From assembly GCF_037860775.1 (NCBI RefSeq), contig NZ_JBBEWC010000006.1:186001-250000 (forward strand): a stretch of DNA of 64,000 nucleotides, read 5' to 3'. The notes under the pieces are model-generated. The model did not search any database. It was not told the DNA's origin and saw only the letters and a program-made list of their open reading frames with translations. Below, piece by piece: positions 42,791 through 51,913 of the stretch; the first letter of the stretch is position 1; every line of letters starts with the position of its first letter. The DNA is from Emticicia soli. GTDB taxonomy: Bacteria > Bacteroidota > Bacteroidia > Cytophagales > Spirosomataceae. The position numbers and the translations under genes were made by a program.

Positions 42791-42828
42791 GAATTGAGTG
42801 ATTGAGCGAATTAGTGATTGAGTGATTA
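42791..42828. repeat. Degenerate GAGTGATTG-type repeat
   Basis: GAATTGAGTGATTGAGCGAA and then TTAGTGATTGAGTGATT follow the gyrB stop. It is the longest and best preserved tract of the dispersed family described at 29648-29690. Confidence 0.55.
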
Positions 42829-42845
42829 ATTACGCATTCGCTTAT

Positions 42846-42882
42846 AAAAAGCAGTTATCAGGTAATTTGATAACTGCTTTTT
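42846..42882 (+). terminator. Intrinsic terminator of gyrB
   Basis: AAAAAGCAGTTATCA (42846-42860) pairs perfectly with TGATAACTGCTTTTT (42868-42882), and a T-run continues to 42884. It may also act for the convergent galK gene. Confidence 0.85.
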
Positions 42883-42947
42883 TTGGTTTATAGCCAACGA
42901 CAAACTTTTTCTTGATTGTAATTTAGGCGAAAACTTTCTGATTCAGA

Positions 42948-44102
42948 CTATATCTCTTCTACCCCATTGGTAATGGCTACTTTGTATGATACCAATGGCT
43001 GTCCAAATTTTGCTTCATAAGCCGCACCTATTTCAGACAGAAAGGCATCTACCGAATCGTTTTTAACCAGATTGATGGTACAGCCACCAAAGCCACCACC
43101 CATCATTCTTGAACCTGCTACGGCCTCGTTATCGATGGTTTGCTCTACCAGAAAATCAAGCTCCGGGCAGCTTACTTCATATAGTTCGCTTAGCCCTTGA
43201 TGGGTTTCATACATCTTTTGTCCGAAATCCACAAAATCATCGGCTAACAATGCTCTACAGGCCAACTCTACCCTTGTTATTTCTTCAACCACATATTTAC
43301 AACGATTATACACTACCTGCGGCAGTTTATCTGCCTGGCTGCGGAGCATAGCCGTTGTAACATCTCTAAGGCTATTTACCTGCGGATACGCATCTTGCAA
43401 AATACTGATTCCCTCTTCGCACTCGGCTCTGCGTTTATTATATTCTGAGTCGCCCAGATTATGTTTTACACCCGAATTACACAAAACAATGGTGTATTCG
43501 GTAGTATTAAAAGGAAAATACTCATAGCTTAAATCACGGCAGTCGAGCTTGATAACAGATTTATCTTTGCCATGAATAGAGGCAAACATATCCATGATAC
43601 CGCATTTTACTCCGGCAAAATTATGCTCGGCCTGTTGGGCGGTCAAAGCCAAATCGATGCTCGAAAGCTCAAAACCATAGAGTTGATTCAAGGCAAAGCC
43701 GATACCACTCTCTACCGCCGCCGACGATGATAAACCTGCGCCAAGTGGCACATCACCACCAAAAACTACATTGAAGCCCTGTGTGATTTTATCATCAGCT
43801 TTGGTCATTTCCGACACCATACCAATCAGAAAATTCGCCCAGCCTTTCTCCGATTTCTTTACGTTGTCTAACGAAAACTCGTAGGCATCGTCTAAATCAT
43901 AGGCAAATAGGCTAATAACATTGTCGTCTCGCTTGGAAACGGCAAAATAAATTGCCTTGTCAATGGCGGCCGGTAGCACAAAGCCATCGTTATAGTCGGT
44001 ATGTTCGCCAATCAGGTTAATGCGGCCCGGGGCACGCACAATTATATCGGGTGTTTGCTTAAATAAGTCTGAGAATTTCTGTTTGATATTTTCTGAGTAC
44101 AT
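42948..44102 (-). CDS. galK: Galactokinase
   Basis: GalK phosphorylates galactose to galactose-1-phosphate in the Leloir pathway. This 384-residue GHMP kinase has the galactose-binding signature GRINLIGEHTDYNDGFVLP near 27, the ATP-binding GHMP motif PLGAGLSSSAAVE near 125, and the third motif GSRMMGGGFGGCTI near 337. The length is normal. Its start codon follows the ppk1 stop codon with no base between them, so the two are co-transcribed. No other galactose genes are adjacent, and the link to polyphosphate is unusual. Confidence 0.96.
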   Translation of the reverse strand: MYSENIKQKFSDLFKQTPDIIVRAPGRINLIGEHTDYNDGFVLPAAIDKAIYFAVSKRDDNVISLFAYDLDDAYEFSLDNVKKSEKGWANFLIGMVSEMTKADDKITQGFNVVFGGDVPLGAGLSSSAAVESGIGFALNQLYGFELSSIDLALTAQQAEHNFAGVKCGIMDMFASIHGKDKSVIKLDCRDLSYEYFPFNTTEYTIVLCNSGVKHNLGDSEYNKRRAECEEGISILQDAYPQVNSLRDVTTAMLRSQADKLPQVVYNRCKYVVEEITRVELACRALLADDFVDFGQKMYETHQGLSELYEVSCPELDFLVEQTIDNEAVAGSRMMGGGFGGCTINLVKNDSVDAFLSEIGAAYEAKFGQPLVSYKVAITNGVEEI

Positions 44103-46415
44103 CTATGAATTGGTTTCTGGTGCTGTTTCTTCAGGGGTTTCTTCGGCTGGTGTCTCAGCCTTTTCTTCCTGCGGGAACAAATTTATATCTTCCATTTCAT
44201 TTTCTTCTATCTCAAAAAACATTTTATGAATATTTATCGGCTCTTCGTCAGGGCCTAACGAACAAACAACCTTTGTATAAGAGCCATCTTCCTGCAATTC
44301 ATAAGAATTTACGTTGTCTCGCAGGTTAAAGTCTAATATATTAATGGCGTGTTTTTTTACTTCAGCATCTACAAACTCAAACATCGACTCAATGCGTTTA
44401 TCGAAGCTACGCACCATAATATCAGCACTGCTACCATACAGCTTAGGCTCGTTGTTATTATGGAAATAGAAAATACGTGCGTGCTCAAGATATAAACCAA
44501 CAATTGAGCGCACTGTAATATTTTCGCTCAGATTCTTGCGGCCGGGTCTTAAGCAACATATACCCCGCACAATGAGTTTAATTCTTACGCCTGCTTGCGA
44601 TGCCTTATATAATTCATCAATCACGTATCGGTCTTCAAGCGAATTAAGTTTAATACAGATACCACTCGGCAAGCCTTTTTGTGCATTTTCAGCCTCATTT
44701 CTGATTAACTCTATCAAGCGCTTGCGCATATCCCGTGGCGAGGTTATCAGATACTGATAGTTGGCTGGCTGCGAGTGCCCAGTAATAACATTGAAAAACT
44801 CTGCAATATCTTTGGTGTATGATGGGTTGGTGGTCAACAAACCAATATCGGTATACAGCCTTGCCGTATCTTCATTGTAGTTACCACTAGCCAAGTGAGC
44901 ATATTGCCTTACTCTGTTGCCTTCTTTGCGTACAATCAGCATTAGCTTGGTATGGGTTTTGTACCAGCCAATACCATAAATTACAAAGCAACCTGCACGT
45001 TGCAGGCGCTCTGCTTCACGAATATTATTTTCTTCGTCGAAACGGGCCTTAATCTCAAACAATACCGAAACGTGCTTGCCATTTTCGGCGGCTTTCAATA
45101 AAGCCTGCGTTACTCGTGATTTCTTAGCCAGACGATAGATAGTGAGTTTAATTGCCAAAACGTCAGGGTCTTCGGCAGCCCTTTCGATTAATTGTAATAC
45201 AGGCTCAAAATTATTATATGGGTGATGCAGCAAGAGGTCTTTCTCACGAATCACCTCAAAAATGTCGGTATTTTTTTCTTTTAATCGTAATGGCGGTACA
45301 GGCGGGTGTACTGGCTCAAGTACTTCCAGAAACTCAGGATGACGGATAATATGCCATAAACAGGTGTAATCAATCAGGCATTCGTCAACAAAAATATTAT
45401 ACTTATCAATCTCCCAACGTTTTTGCAGTACATTCATCAGCCATTCGTTGGCATTGGCTTCAATCTCCATATATACCACCCTACCTAAACGACGGCTCTT
45501 GATTTTCTGCTTGATTTCATCAACAAAATCAGATTCAATATCGTCTGACTCTTCGAGCGTAAAATCACCATTTCTGACAATGCGGAACAAGCTAACCGAC
45601 TGAATCTCTACATTTCGGTAGAGTTTTTTCATTTCGTGCCTTACTATTTCTTCAATCGGCAAAAACAAAAGCTCGTCGCCACGCTCAATCGTGAAAAACC
45701 TCGGTAAGTTGGCAGGTATCTGCACAAAAGAGATTTTTTTGGTTTCGCTATCTTCTGAAAAAAGCGTCGAACGGCTCGAATCTGTTATTACCCCAAAAAT
45801 AAGCGTTTTAGCCACCAGTACCGGAAAGGCATGGGTGTGGTCGAAGAGCATAGGTGTAAGCATCGGATAGACGGTATAATCAAAATAATCTATCGCATCC
45901 TTCAACTCACTCTCGTTGAGGTCGCCTATTTTAACAACCTGAAATTTATAATTCTTGAAAAGTGGCGTCAGTTCCTCTTCAAAAACACGGTCTTGCTCTT
46001 GCAAAAACTCACGAACAGCCGACAACAAGGCTTTACGAAATGGAATTTCACGCAGACCCGAGTAATCGATTCGCTCTTTGTTGTAGTCGAGATAATTATA
46101 TAAGCTACCTAGCCTTACCGTAAAAAACTCATCAAGGTTTGAAGACGTAATAGCCAGGAATTTTAAACGTTCAAAAAGATTGAGGCTCTCGTCTCTTGAC
46201 TGGTCAAGCACTCTTTCATTAAATTTAAGCCAGCTCAGATCACGGCTAATGTAGTTTGACTGCTCGATGCTGTCAACATAGCGGCTTATCTTCGATTCGG
46301 GTATAGAAGAATTTTTCTCTTCGGTTTTAGAGGGACTAACCAACCCATTTAAAAATGAAAAAAGGCTACCTTTTGAGCCTTTTCCATTAGATATATCTTT
46401 GTTCTTTTCGTCCAT
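44103..46415 (-). CDS. ppk1: Polyphosphate kinase 1
   Basis: This 770-residue enzyme makes polyphosphate from ATP. All four PPK1 domains are present: the N-terminal YISRDLSWLKFNERVLDQS, the head domain (MLTPMLFDHTHAFPVLV), and the two PLD-like C-terminal domains with the catalytic-His region IRQYAHLASGNYNEDTARLYTDIGLL and the HARIFYFHNN segment. The N-terminal 40 residues (DKNKDISNGKGSKGSLFSFL) and the C-terminal acidic tail (EEKAETPAEETPEETAPETN) are extra low-complexity extensions. galK follows directly. Confidence 0.95.
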   Translation of the reverse strand: MDEKNKDISNGKGSKGSLFSFLNGLVSPSKTEEKNSSIPESKISRYVDSIEQSNYISRDLSWLKFNERVLDQSRDESLNLFERLKFLAITSSNLDEFFTVRLGSLYNYLDYNKERIDYSGLREIPFRKALLSAVREFLQEQDRVFEEELTPLFKNYKFQVVKIGDLNESELKDAIDYFDYTVYPMLTPMLFDHTHAFPVLVAKTLIFGVITDSSRSTLFSEDSETKKISFVQIPANLPRFFTIERGDELLFLPIEEIVRHEMKKLYRNVEIQSVSLFRIVRNGDFTLEESDDIESDFVDEIKQKIKSRRLGRVVYMEIEANANEWLMNVLQKRWEIDKYNIFVDECLIDYTCLWHIIRHPEFLEVLEPVHPPVPPLRLKEKNTDIFEVIREKDLLLHHPYNNFEPVLQLIERAAEDPDVLAIKLTIYRLAKKSRVTQALLKAAENGKHVSVLFEIKARFDEENNIREAERLQRAGCFVIYGIGWYKTHTKLMLIVRKEGNRVRQYAHLASGNYNEDTARLYTDIGLLTTNPSYTKDIAEFFNVITGHSQPANYQYLITSPRDMRKRLIELIRNEAENAQKGLPSGICIKLNSLEDRYVIDELYKASQAGVRIKLIVRGICCLRPGRKNLSENITVRSIVGLYLEHARIFYFHNNNEPKLYGSSADIMVRSFDKRIESMFEFVDAEVKKHAINILDFNLRDNVNSYELQEDGSYTKVVCSLGPDEEPINIHKMFFEIEENEMEDINLFPQEEKAETPAEETPEETAPETNS

Positions 46416-46515
46416 AGCTCGATAACAAATTGTGTCTTGCGAAGTACGGAATTTATACGAAGATATTCAAGTTTTTAACAATAATTTAACAGATAAGTGC
46501 AATTTATGCCCAGAT

Positions 46516-48075
46516 TTAATCTACCACTCTGTTTTCGTTTATATAATGAATATTCGCCGATTTTGATTGTTTGAAAACCTCAGGATTCAGGTACTTACCT
46601 TTTTCATCTTTTGCTTTTTCGGTTTCTGGTACAACTCTATTCGCATTGGCATAAGCATCTTGTCTGATACCGGTTACCTGCCAGCTAACTTTAAGATTTG
46701 GTTTATCTGTCTTGATACCAAACTGATTATTTTTAACTTCACTGCTTACAATGGCCTGCCCAAATTCACCACCTATAACAGTTAGCTGATAACGGAAATC
46801 TTTATTTAGTGCTTCAAAATAAGCTGGCAGGCTAATAGTGGCATTACCTGCGTTATCAGTTGTGGTATTGCCGTTATATACGTTCATCATATCAGGGCTT
46901 TCAACAAAACTGTGTGATAAATACTTGTTCTCAGGGTCGAGCGGGTGGTCTATTTTAAATGTCCCGGCACTTTTAGCTAATGTACCCGACACATAAACAT
47001 TACCATTGAAATAACCCGCATAAGAGGTTCCTGTACCTGAAACTGTTGCATATATACCATACCTTGTTGCTGTTCCTACACCCGATGCCGAAGCATATAA
47101 ACCATAGGTATTGCCAGTACCTGCTTGTAATGCTAGCGCCCTCATTCCAAATAGATAATTACTAGAAACCGAATTCTCGTTTACATAACCCTGCACCCCT
47201 ACATTGTCGTAGCCAGTATTACCTGCAGTTCCTAATACACCAATATTATTAAAGCCAGAACTAGCCCAATTGCCATGTGATGCTACTCCTATGGCATCGT
47301 AGGGGTCGTTTAGTATAGCGTGCGTACCATTAAACATAGCCGAAGCCCGCAGGTTTCTGGTATAACCACCCCATGCAGCCACATTAAGCCCAGTTTGATA
47401 AACATCAAGCCTTGAATTAGGTGTTTGCCAGTTTATACCAACACCATCGTTGGTTATTGTCATTCTGTCGGCGGTTCCTGTGCCAAAAATCAAACGCTTT
47501 CCATATAGTCTAACATCGCCTGCACCGCCGCCGCCAGTAGCTACCCCAATTCTAAAATTATTAGCTTCACTCCCAACTCTGAAATCGCCTGTACTACCTG
47601 ATGCTAAATCCCAGTTGCCCTGTCCTAACACATCCAGAACAGCTGATGGGGCGTCAATGCCAATACCAGCTTTACCCGTAGGGCTTAAACTTAAACTAGC
47701 ATTAGCCGACGAACCATATTTAATAGAATAATAGTCATTATTACTATTAGCATCATATACATCGGCAGTTAAATCCCAGAATCTATTATTTCCCGGCGTT
47801 GAGTAGATTGTATTCATAAACCTGATTCTTGGAAAGCCAAAAGAAGTTTCTTTAATAAGTAAATGAACTTTAGAATCATAATCTTCTGACCCTGCTATTT
47901 CATGGAAAGCATTATATCCACTAACATTTATACCACTCACAGAACGTTTTTTTTCTATTTGCGGTTTTTCAGCTTGTTTTACAGATTCGGTAGGTGCTAC
48001 CTGAGAAACTTGTGCCATGGTTTGAGTGCTGAATAGCAGCAAACCAGCAATTAATAAAATGTAAACTTTTTTCAT
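46516..48075 (-). CDS. Secreted tail-fibre-like surface protein
   Basis: This 519-residue protein has a signal peptide (MKKVYILLIAGLLLFSTQTMAQ). The middle (about 120-340) has Gly/Asn-rich short beta units (GIGIDAPSAVLDVLGQGNWDL, GVGINWQTPNSRLDVYQT, GVLGTAGNTGYDNVGVQGYV) like phage tail-fibre shafts and bacterial adhesin stalks. The C-terminal module (FKIDHPLDPENKYLSHSFVE, then DFRYQLTVIGGEFGQAIVSS and VSWQVTGIRQDAYANANRVV) is a domain I recognise as widespread in secreted proteins of several phyla, function unknown. No S74 self-cleavage motif or type IX C-terminal sorting domain is evident. It groups with two further secreted genes upstream. Confidence 0.75.
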   Translation of the reverse strand: MKKVYILLIAGLLLFSTQTMAQVSQVAPTESVKQAEKPQIEKKRSVSGINVSGYNAFHEIAGSEDYDSKVHLLIKETSFGFPRIRFMNTIYSTPGNNRFWDLTADVYDANSNNDYYSIKYGSSANASLSLSPTGKAGIGIDAPSAVLDVLGQGNWDLASGSTGDFRVGSEANNFRIGVATGGGGAGDVRLYGKRLIFGTGTADRMTITNDGVGINWQTPNSRLDVYQTGLNVAAWGGYTRNLRASAMFNGTHAILNDPYDAIGVASHGNWASSGFNNIGVLGTAGNTGYDNVGVQGYVNENSVSSNYLFGMRALALQAGTGNTYGLYASASGVGTATRYGIYATVSGTGTSYAGYFNGNVYVSGTLAKSAGTFKIDHPLDPENKYLSHSFVESPDMMNVYNGNTTTDNAGNATISLPAYFEALNKDFRYQLTVIGGEFGQAIVSSEVKNNQFGIKTDKPNLKVSWQVTGIRQDAYANANRVVPETEKAKDEKGKYLNPEVFKQSKSANIHYINENRVVD

Positions 48076-48125
48076 TATTCGTAGGTATTAAAAGTTAAAA
48101 AATCAATCAGAAAGTATTTTATCAG

Positions 48126-48716
48126 TTAATTTGTACTCATACACGCCCATGCTGTGCCGTTGTATAGTTTCAAGCAATTGTTGCTTGTATCAAACACTAT
48201 CATGCCTTTTTGTGGCAATGTAATAGCAGCAATTTCAGCAGCTGTTAATTGAGGTAAAGTGAGTACATTGGGCAAAATAGTAGTTGCAATTACTGATGGG
48301 GGTGCAAGATTTACGCAGTCGCCTGTTAAAGCAATGTTTTCTGCATTGGCCGTATTACCAACTATCCAGCTAGCATTGCAGGGTGGTTTACTTGTATTGG
48401 CCGTTACTTTGTAATAAATAAAAGTTTGAGGCGATGTACAGCCCATACACATAGCCACTCTTGCCAGTTTCCATTGGCCATTGTTACGGTATATCTGGTA
48501 TTGGTCGAACGGGATGCCTGATGCAGGAACATCAAAATAAGAATCTGTACCTGCATCTTTTGCCTCGACTGTGGTATAAGAAAAGCCACAGCCATTGCAC
48601 AGGGTATAGGTTTTGTTAACTGCGGGTGTGGTAGTTGCGCCTACAACCGTATTGGTTTGTGCTTTTGATTGTATAAAACTAAGAATAAAAGCCAGTATGA
48701 GTAGTGTATATTTCAT
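48126..48716 (-). CDS. Hypothetical secreted protein
   Basis: Starting at 48716 (MKYTLLILAFILSFIQSKAQ) gives a clear signal peptide. A longer in-frame start at 48773 would reach into the kelch gene and is rejected. The 196 residues include a central Cys-rich part (LCNGCGFSYTTVE, AMCMGCTSPQTF) and end LPQKGMIVFDTSNNCLKLYN, a phrase common in Bacteroidota surface proteins. It starts 4 bases after the stop of the kelch gene, so co-transcription is likely. Function is unknown. Confidence 0.65.
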   Translation of the reverse strand: MKYTLLILAFILSFIQSKAQTNTVVGATTTPAVNKTYTLCNGCGFSYTTVEAKDAGTDSYFDVPASGIPFDQYQIYRNNGQWKLARVAMCMGCTSPQTFIYYKVTANTSKPPCNASWIVGNTANAENIALTGDCVNLAPPSVIATTILPNVLTLPQLTAAEIAAITLPQKGMIVFDTSNNCLKLYNGTAWACMSTN

Positions 48717-48720
48717 GATA

Positions 48721-50217
48721 TTAATCTTTTTTGAATAAGTAGAAAGGTAAATTTTGTGCTGATTGGTAAGCACTCGGAAGTATCACGCTGCCCTCGGTAT
48801 AATAGTTATAAGTACCGCTGAACTGATTGTAGATAGAACCTCCCCAACTAATAGCTGAATTGCCGAAAGAAACCAAACTGCCTATGTATTGAGGTGCAAA
48901 CGAATTATTCGTAATGCTTTGCCACGAATTAGCCGAAGGATCAAAAAGCTCGGTTCTGGTTGGGTTTTCACTACCAACCACCAGCACTTTTGCGTCGAGC
49001 ATAACAGCATACAATGCTCCAACAATAGCAGAACCAGCATTGATAGTAGTCCAGCTATTGGTGGCAAAATCATATATTGCCCCACCTGCGGTTGCGTTTG
49101 GCGTATAACCACCCAGAATAAGCATCTTTGTACCCGTCCAGACAGCCCTATGACCTGACCTTGCACTTGGTGCATTTGTAGTTGAAATAGGGCTCCAGGT
49201 ATTGGTAGCGGGGTCGTATATACCTCCATCATCCAGATACGTTGTGCCGTTGTAACCACCCCATACAAGCATCTTTGAGCCTGTCCATACAGCCGAGTGT
49301 CCATACCTTGCACTCGGTGCACTTGTGTTTGAAATTGCTGCCCATGTATTGTTAACAGGATTATATTTACCCCCATCGGCATAAATAACAGGAGGGCCAT
49401 TGTACAAAACTCCACCCCAAACAATCATATCAGTGCCAGTCCAGACAGCACTATTGTTAGTTCTTACACTAGGTACATTGGTGGTCGACATGGGCGTCCA
49501 TGTATTGGTAGTAGCATTATAAATATCGCCGGTATTTACATAGCTCGAGCCGTTTGAGCCGCCCCAGACGATAGCTTTATCACCATAGCAAACAGTAGAA
49601 TGAAAAGTTCGGGCTAGTATATTTGTGGTAGATGTGGCTGTCCAGAAGTTGCTCACAGGTGTATAAAGTGCCCCTGTATTGTAATATGTTGAAGTACCGC
49701 CACTGTTGTTTCTGGACCCGCCCCAGATAAACATTTTATTGTTGAGCGCACAGGCTGAATACCCGCTTCTTCCGGTAGGTACATCAAAATAAGTAGTATT
49801 CTGGTACCATTCGGCACTAGGTGTGCTTGGGGAGTACGCTTGAAAAGTAAGATTATTCAGTTTACCAAGTAAACTAAATCCGGCATTTGCCAGTGGGGTA
49901 TTCGTTTCTGTTTCTGACAATACAATGCCTGTAGCAGGAAGCGAACCACCACCGCCTGATACCGGAGCAATAGCTAGTTTTTTCCAAGCTGTGCCATTCC
50001 AGAAGTAATACCCTGCCCCTTCAGCGCCTGCGCCTGTGATACCCCCATTCGTATTATAAACCAATTGAGACACCAAAGGGAATGGAGTTTTACTAATATC
50101 GCTTGTTGTACTAAGCGAGATATTCGGAAAAACAGTACCTTGCGGCGTAATTGTTGAGTTTTGCGCTACAGCATTTAATGTTCCTATTACTAATAAAAAG
50201 TAGAATATTTTTTTCAT
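48721..50217 (-). CDS. Secreted kelch-repeat beta-propeller protein
   Basis: Starting at 50217 gives a signal peptide (MKKIFYFLLVIGTLNAVAQ) and 498 residues. About six kelch-like blades of near 50 residues run from about 165 to 450, each with a motif like MLVWGGYNG...YDPATNTW. Two successive blades share SARYGHSAVWTGSKMLVWGG and SARSGHRAVWTGTKMLILGG, showing recent internal duplication. The first 120 residues (AGYYFWNGTAWKKL) resemble the tail-fibre-like neighbour. It probably binds ligands or partners at the cell surface. No enzyme motif is seen. Confidence 0.8.
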   Translation of the reverse strand: MKKIFYFLLVIGTLNAVAQNSTITPQGTVFPNISLSTTSDISKTPFPLVSQLVYNTNGGITGAGAEGAGYYFWNGTAWKKLAIAPVSGGGGSLPATGIVLSETETNTPLANAGFSLLGKLNNLTFQAYSPSTPSAEWYQNTTYFDVPTGRSGYSACALNNKMFIWGGSRNNSGGTSTYYNTGALYTPVSNFWTATSTTNILARTFHSTVCYGDKAIVWGGSNGSSYVNTGDIYNATTNTWTPMSTTNVPSVRTNNSAVWTGTDMIVWGGVLYNGPPVIYADGGKYNPVNNTWAAISNTSAPSARYGHSAVWTGSKMLVWGGYNGTTYLDDGGIYDPATNTWSPISTTNAPSARSGHRAVWTGTKMLILGGYTPNATAGGAIYDFATNSWTTINAGSAIVGALYAVMLDAKVLVVGSENPTRTELFDPSANSWQSITNNSFAPQYIGSLVSFGNSAISWGGSIYNQFSGTYNYYTEGSVILPSAYQSAQNLPFYLFKKD

Positions 50218-50312
50218 TTTATTGCATTTTAGGTAAACAGCCATTTGATTTTAGCATACCACAGCTTTGGTATGTGCACACAAACTAAGTCTTCTGCTCT
50301 GGCCAATAACAC

Positions 50313-50705
50313 TTACTTAATCCGCTTCAGCGATGAATCGCTAAGGCCCGGAGTGTTTATAGTCAAAGTATTTTCGTCTTTTTTAGACATTGTACTTTTG
50401 CGGTATTCTACGGTTGTGCCGTCGCTAAACCTTACTATTTGTTCATACTCCCATTTATCAGTTCCTGTCGAAACCACGTTTTTCCAATAGGCTTCGCCAA
50501 CTACAAATTTGAAGCTGGCGTTGTTATTCGGCACTTTAGTGCCTTTGGCCGATTTAGTAGCGGGCTCGTAGATACACTCGGCGCCATTGGCATATTGCCA
50601 ACTACCATGCAGAAAAGCGTAAGGGTCGGCTTCAACTGTTTTTTTCTTGCAGGCAATAGTGCCTAACACCAAGAGTGTCAGCAAGAATCTGAGATATTTT
50701 TTCAT
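50313..50705 (-). CDS. Small lipoprotein of unknown function
   Basis: The ATG at 50705 gives 130 residues with a lipobox (LGTIACKKK, Cys19). The mature part (DPYAFLHGSWQYANGAECIYEPATK and onward) looks like a small beta-rich domain of the lipocalin-like kind. A longer in-frame start at 50771 would overlap the LytTR gene and is rejected. It lies 38 bases after the LytTR stop and may be controlled with it. Confidence 0.65.
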   Translation of the reverse strand: MKKYLRFLLTLLVLGTIACKKKTVEADPYAFLHGSWQYANGAECIYEPATKSAKGTKVPNNNASFKFVVGEAYWKNVVSTGTDKWEYEQIVRFSDGTTVEYRKSTMSKKDENTLTINTPGLSDSSLKRIK

Positions 50706-50743
50706 TGATATGGTAATTAAGAATTGGGTTTGGCTTAAATTAA

Positions 50744-51130
50744 TCAGGCACTGAAATTGAGCTTCTGCCACAGAACACTTTTCAGTTCTTTGGCTCTTCG
50801 CCTTGAAATGGGCAAACTGGTGCCATCAAGCAAGCGGGCTTCTTTTGCTACTTTATGCCAGCTCAAATCTTTCAGATAGTTGATGTTTACAATAAAAGAT
50901 TTGCTGATTCGGATAAGATAAGGGTGTGTTTCTAAGGATTTTTCGAAAAACCCCAGGTGAAATGCTGTAGTAAAACGCCTGTTGAGCGTAACGAAAGTAG
51001 TGTAATTAATATCAGCCTGCATATATATTATTTCCTCAGGCTTTATCTCTACTCTTTCGGTTTTTATAAGAATAAACAGGTTCTGAGCAACTTTCTCAGT
51101 TTGGGGGAGTTGGGCATTGTAATATTTCAT
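50744..51130 (-). CDS. LytTR-type DNA-binding regulator without a receiver domain
   Basis: Starting at 51130 (MKYYNAQLPQTEKVAQNLF) gives 128 residues. An in-frame start at 51208 would add 26 residues unlike any domain. Nearly the whole protein is a LytTR domain (TERVEIKPEEIIYMQADINY, FFEKSLETHPYLIRISKSFI, VNINYLK, DGTSLPISRRRAKELK). No phosphoacceptor domain is present, so it is probably controlled by expression or by a partner. It follows the NarL-type regulator by 86 bases on the same strand, and a small lipoprotein gene follows it. Confidence 0.85.
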   Translation of the reverse strand: MKYYNAQLPQTEKVAQNLFILIKTERVEIKPEEIIYMQADINYTTFVTLNRRFTTAFHLGFFEKSLETHPYLIRISKSFIVNINYLKDLSWHKVAKEARLLDGTSLPISRRRAKELKSVLWQKLNFSA

Positions 51131-51216
51131 TGGGCGTATCTTTTTAGATATGCCAAAATTGCTGCTATTTTTTTTGGGAGAAAATACCGAAAATATGGGA
51201 TAGAACAAGCTATGTT

Positions 51217-51846
51217 TTAACGCTTGTTATACTTCGCAACTGCCTCAGTTACAGAGTGCACCTGTAGTTTTTCGTAGATACGTTTGATGTGTGTGCGCAC
51301 GGTTTCTATGGTTATGCCGCAGCTATCAGCCACCATTTTGTAGCTTTTACCTTCTACCAAGTGCCGTAGCACTTCTAGTTCACGCTTACTCAACTGGCTT
51401 ATTTCGGCCACAGTACTTGGTCTTTCGTGCAGATTCTGCATTACCCTTCTGGCAATAGAAGGGCTCATGGGTGCACCACCCTCAAATACTTCTCTGATAG
51501 CCTCTAAAATACGTGCGGGTGAGGTTTTCTTTAGTAAATAGCCTGTTGCCCCTGCCTTAATTGATTCAAATACACGTTCATCGTCGTCAAAGACGGTAAG
51601 CATCAGTACATCAACATACGAAAAACGCTTCTTAATGCTTCTCACGGCTTCAATACCACTCATGCCGGGCAGGTCAATGTCCATTAATATTACATCGGGT
51701 TCGTTTTTTTTTACTTGCGCAAGTACCTCTATGCAATTATCAAAAGAACCTACCAGCTCAAAACCCTCTGTTCCTTCAATCAAGAAAGAAAGGGCTTCTC
51801 TTAGCATGTTGTTGTCTTCGTAAATAATTGTTTTTATCGCCATCAT
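51217..51846 (-). CDS. NarL/FixJ-type response regulator
   Basis: Starting at 51846 (MMAIKTIIYEDNNMLREALS) gives 209 residues. A more distant ATG at 51921 overlaps the histidine kinase gene and is rejected. The receiver domain has the acidic pocket EDN near 10-12, phosphoacceptor Asp56 in VILMDIDLPGMSG, and Lys in LLKKTSPARILEAI. The LuxR HTH (LSKRELEVLRHLVEGKSYKM, TIETVRTHIKRIYEKL) is at the C terminus. The kinase gene just upstream is its probable partner. Confidence 0.92.
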   Translation of the reverse strand: MMAIKTIIYEDNNMLREALSFLIEGTEGFELVGSFDNCIEVLAQVKKNEPDVILMDIDLPGMSGIEAVRSIKKRFSYVDVLMLTVFDDDERVFESIKAGATGYLLKKTSPARILEAIREVFEGGAPMSPSIARRVMQNLHERPSTVAEISQLSKRELEVLRHLVEGKSYKMVADSCGITIETVRTHIKRIYEKLQVHSVTEAVAKYNKR

Positions 51847-51913
51847 GATTTTTAATTGCGTAAAATTACTGTATCGGTACGCACACCAATATCCCCAAAA
51901 TATGGGATACGCC

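Noticed and set aside
48882..49424. Long open frame in another reading frame of the kelch gene
   Set aside because: It is a by-product of the repeated blades, and its residues have no domain pattern.
48900..49740. Tandem DNA repeats that might suggest a CRISPR-like array
   Set aside because: The repeats are long, imperfect and in frame, and they encode kelch blades.
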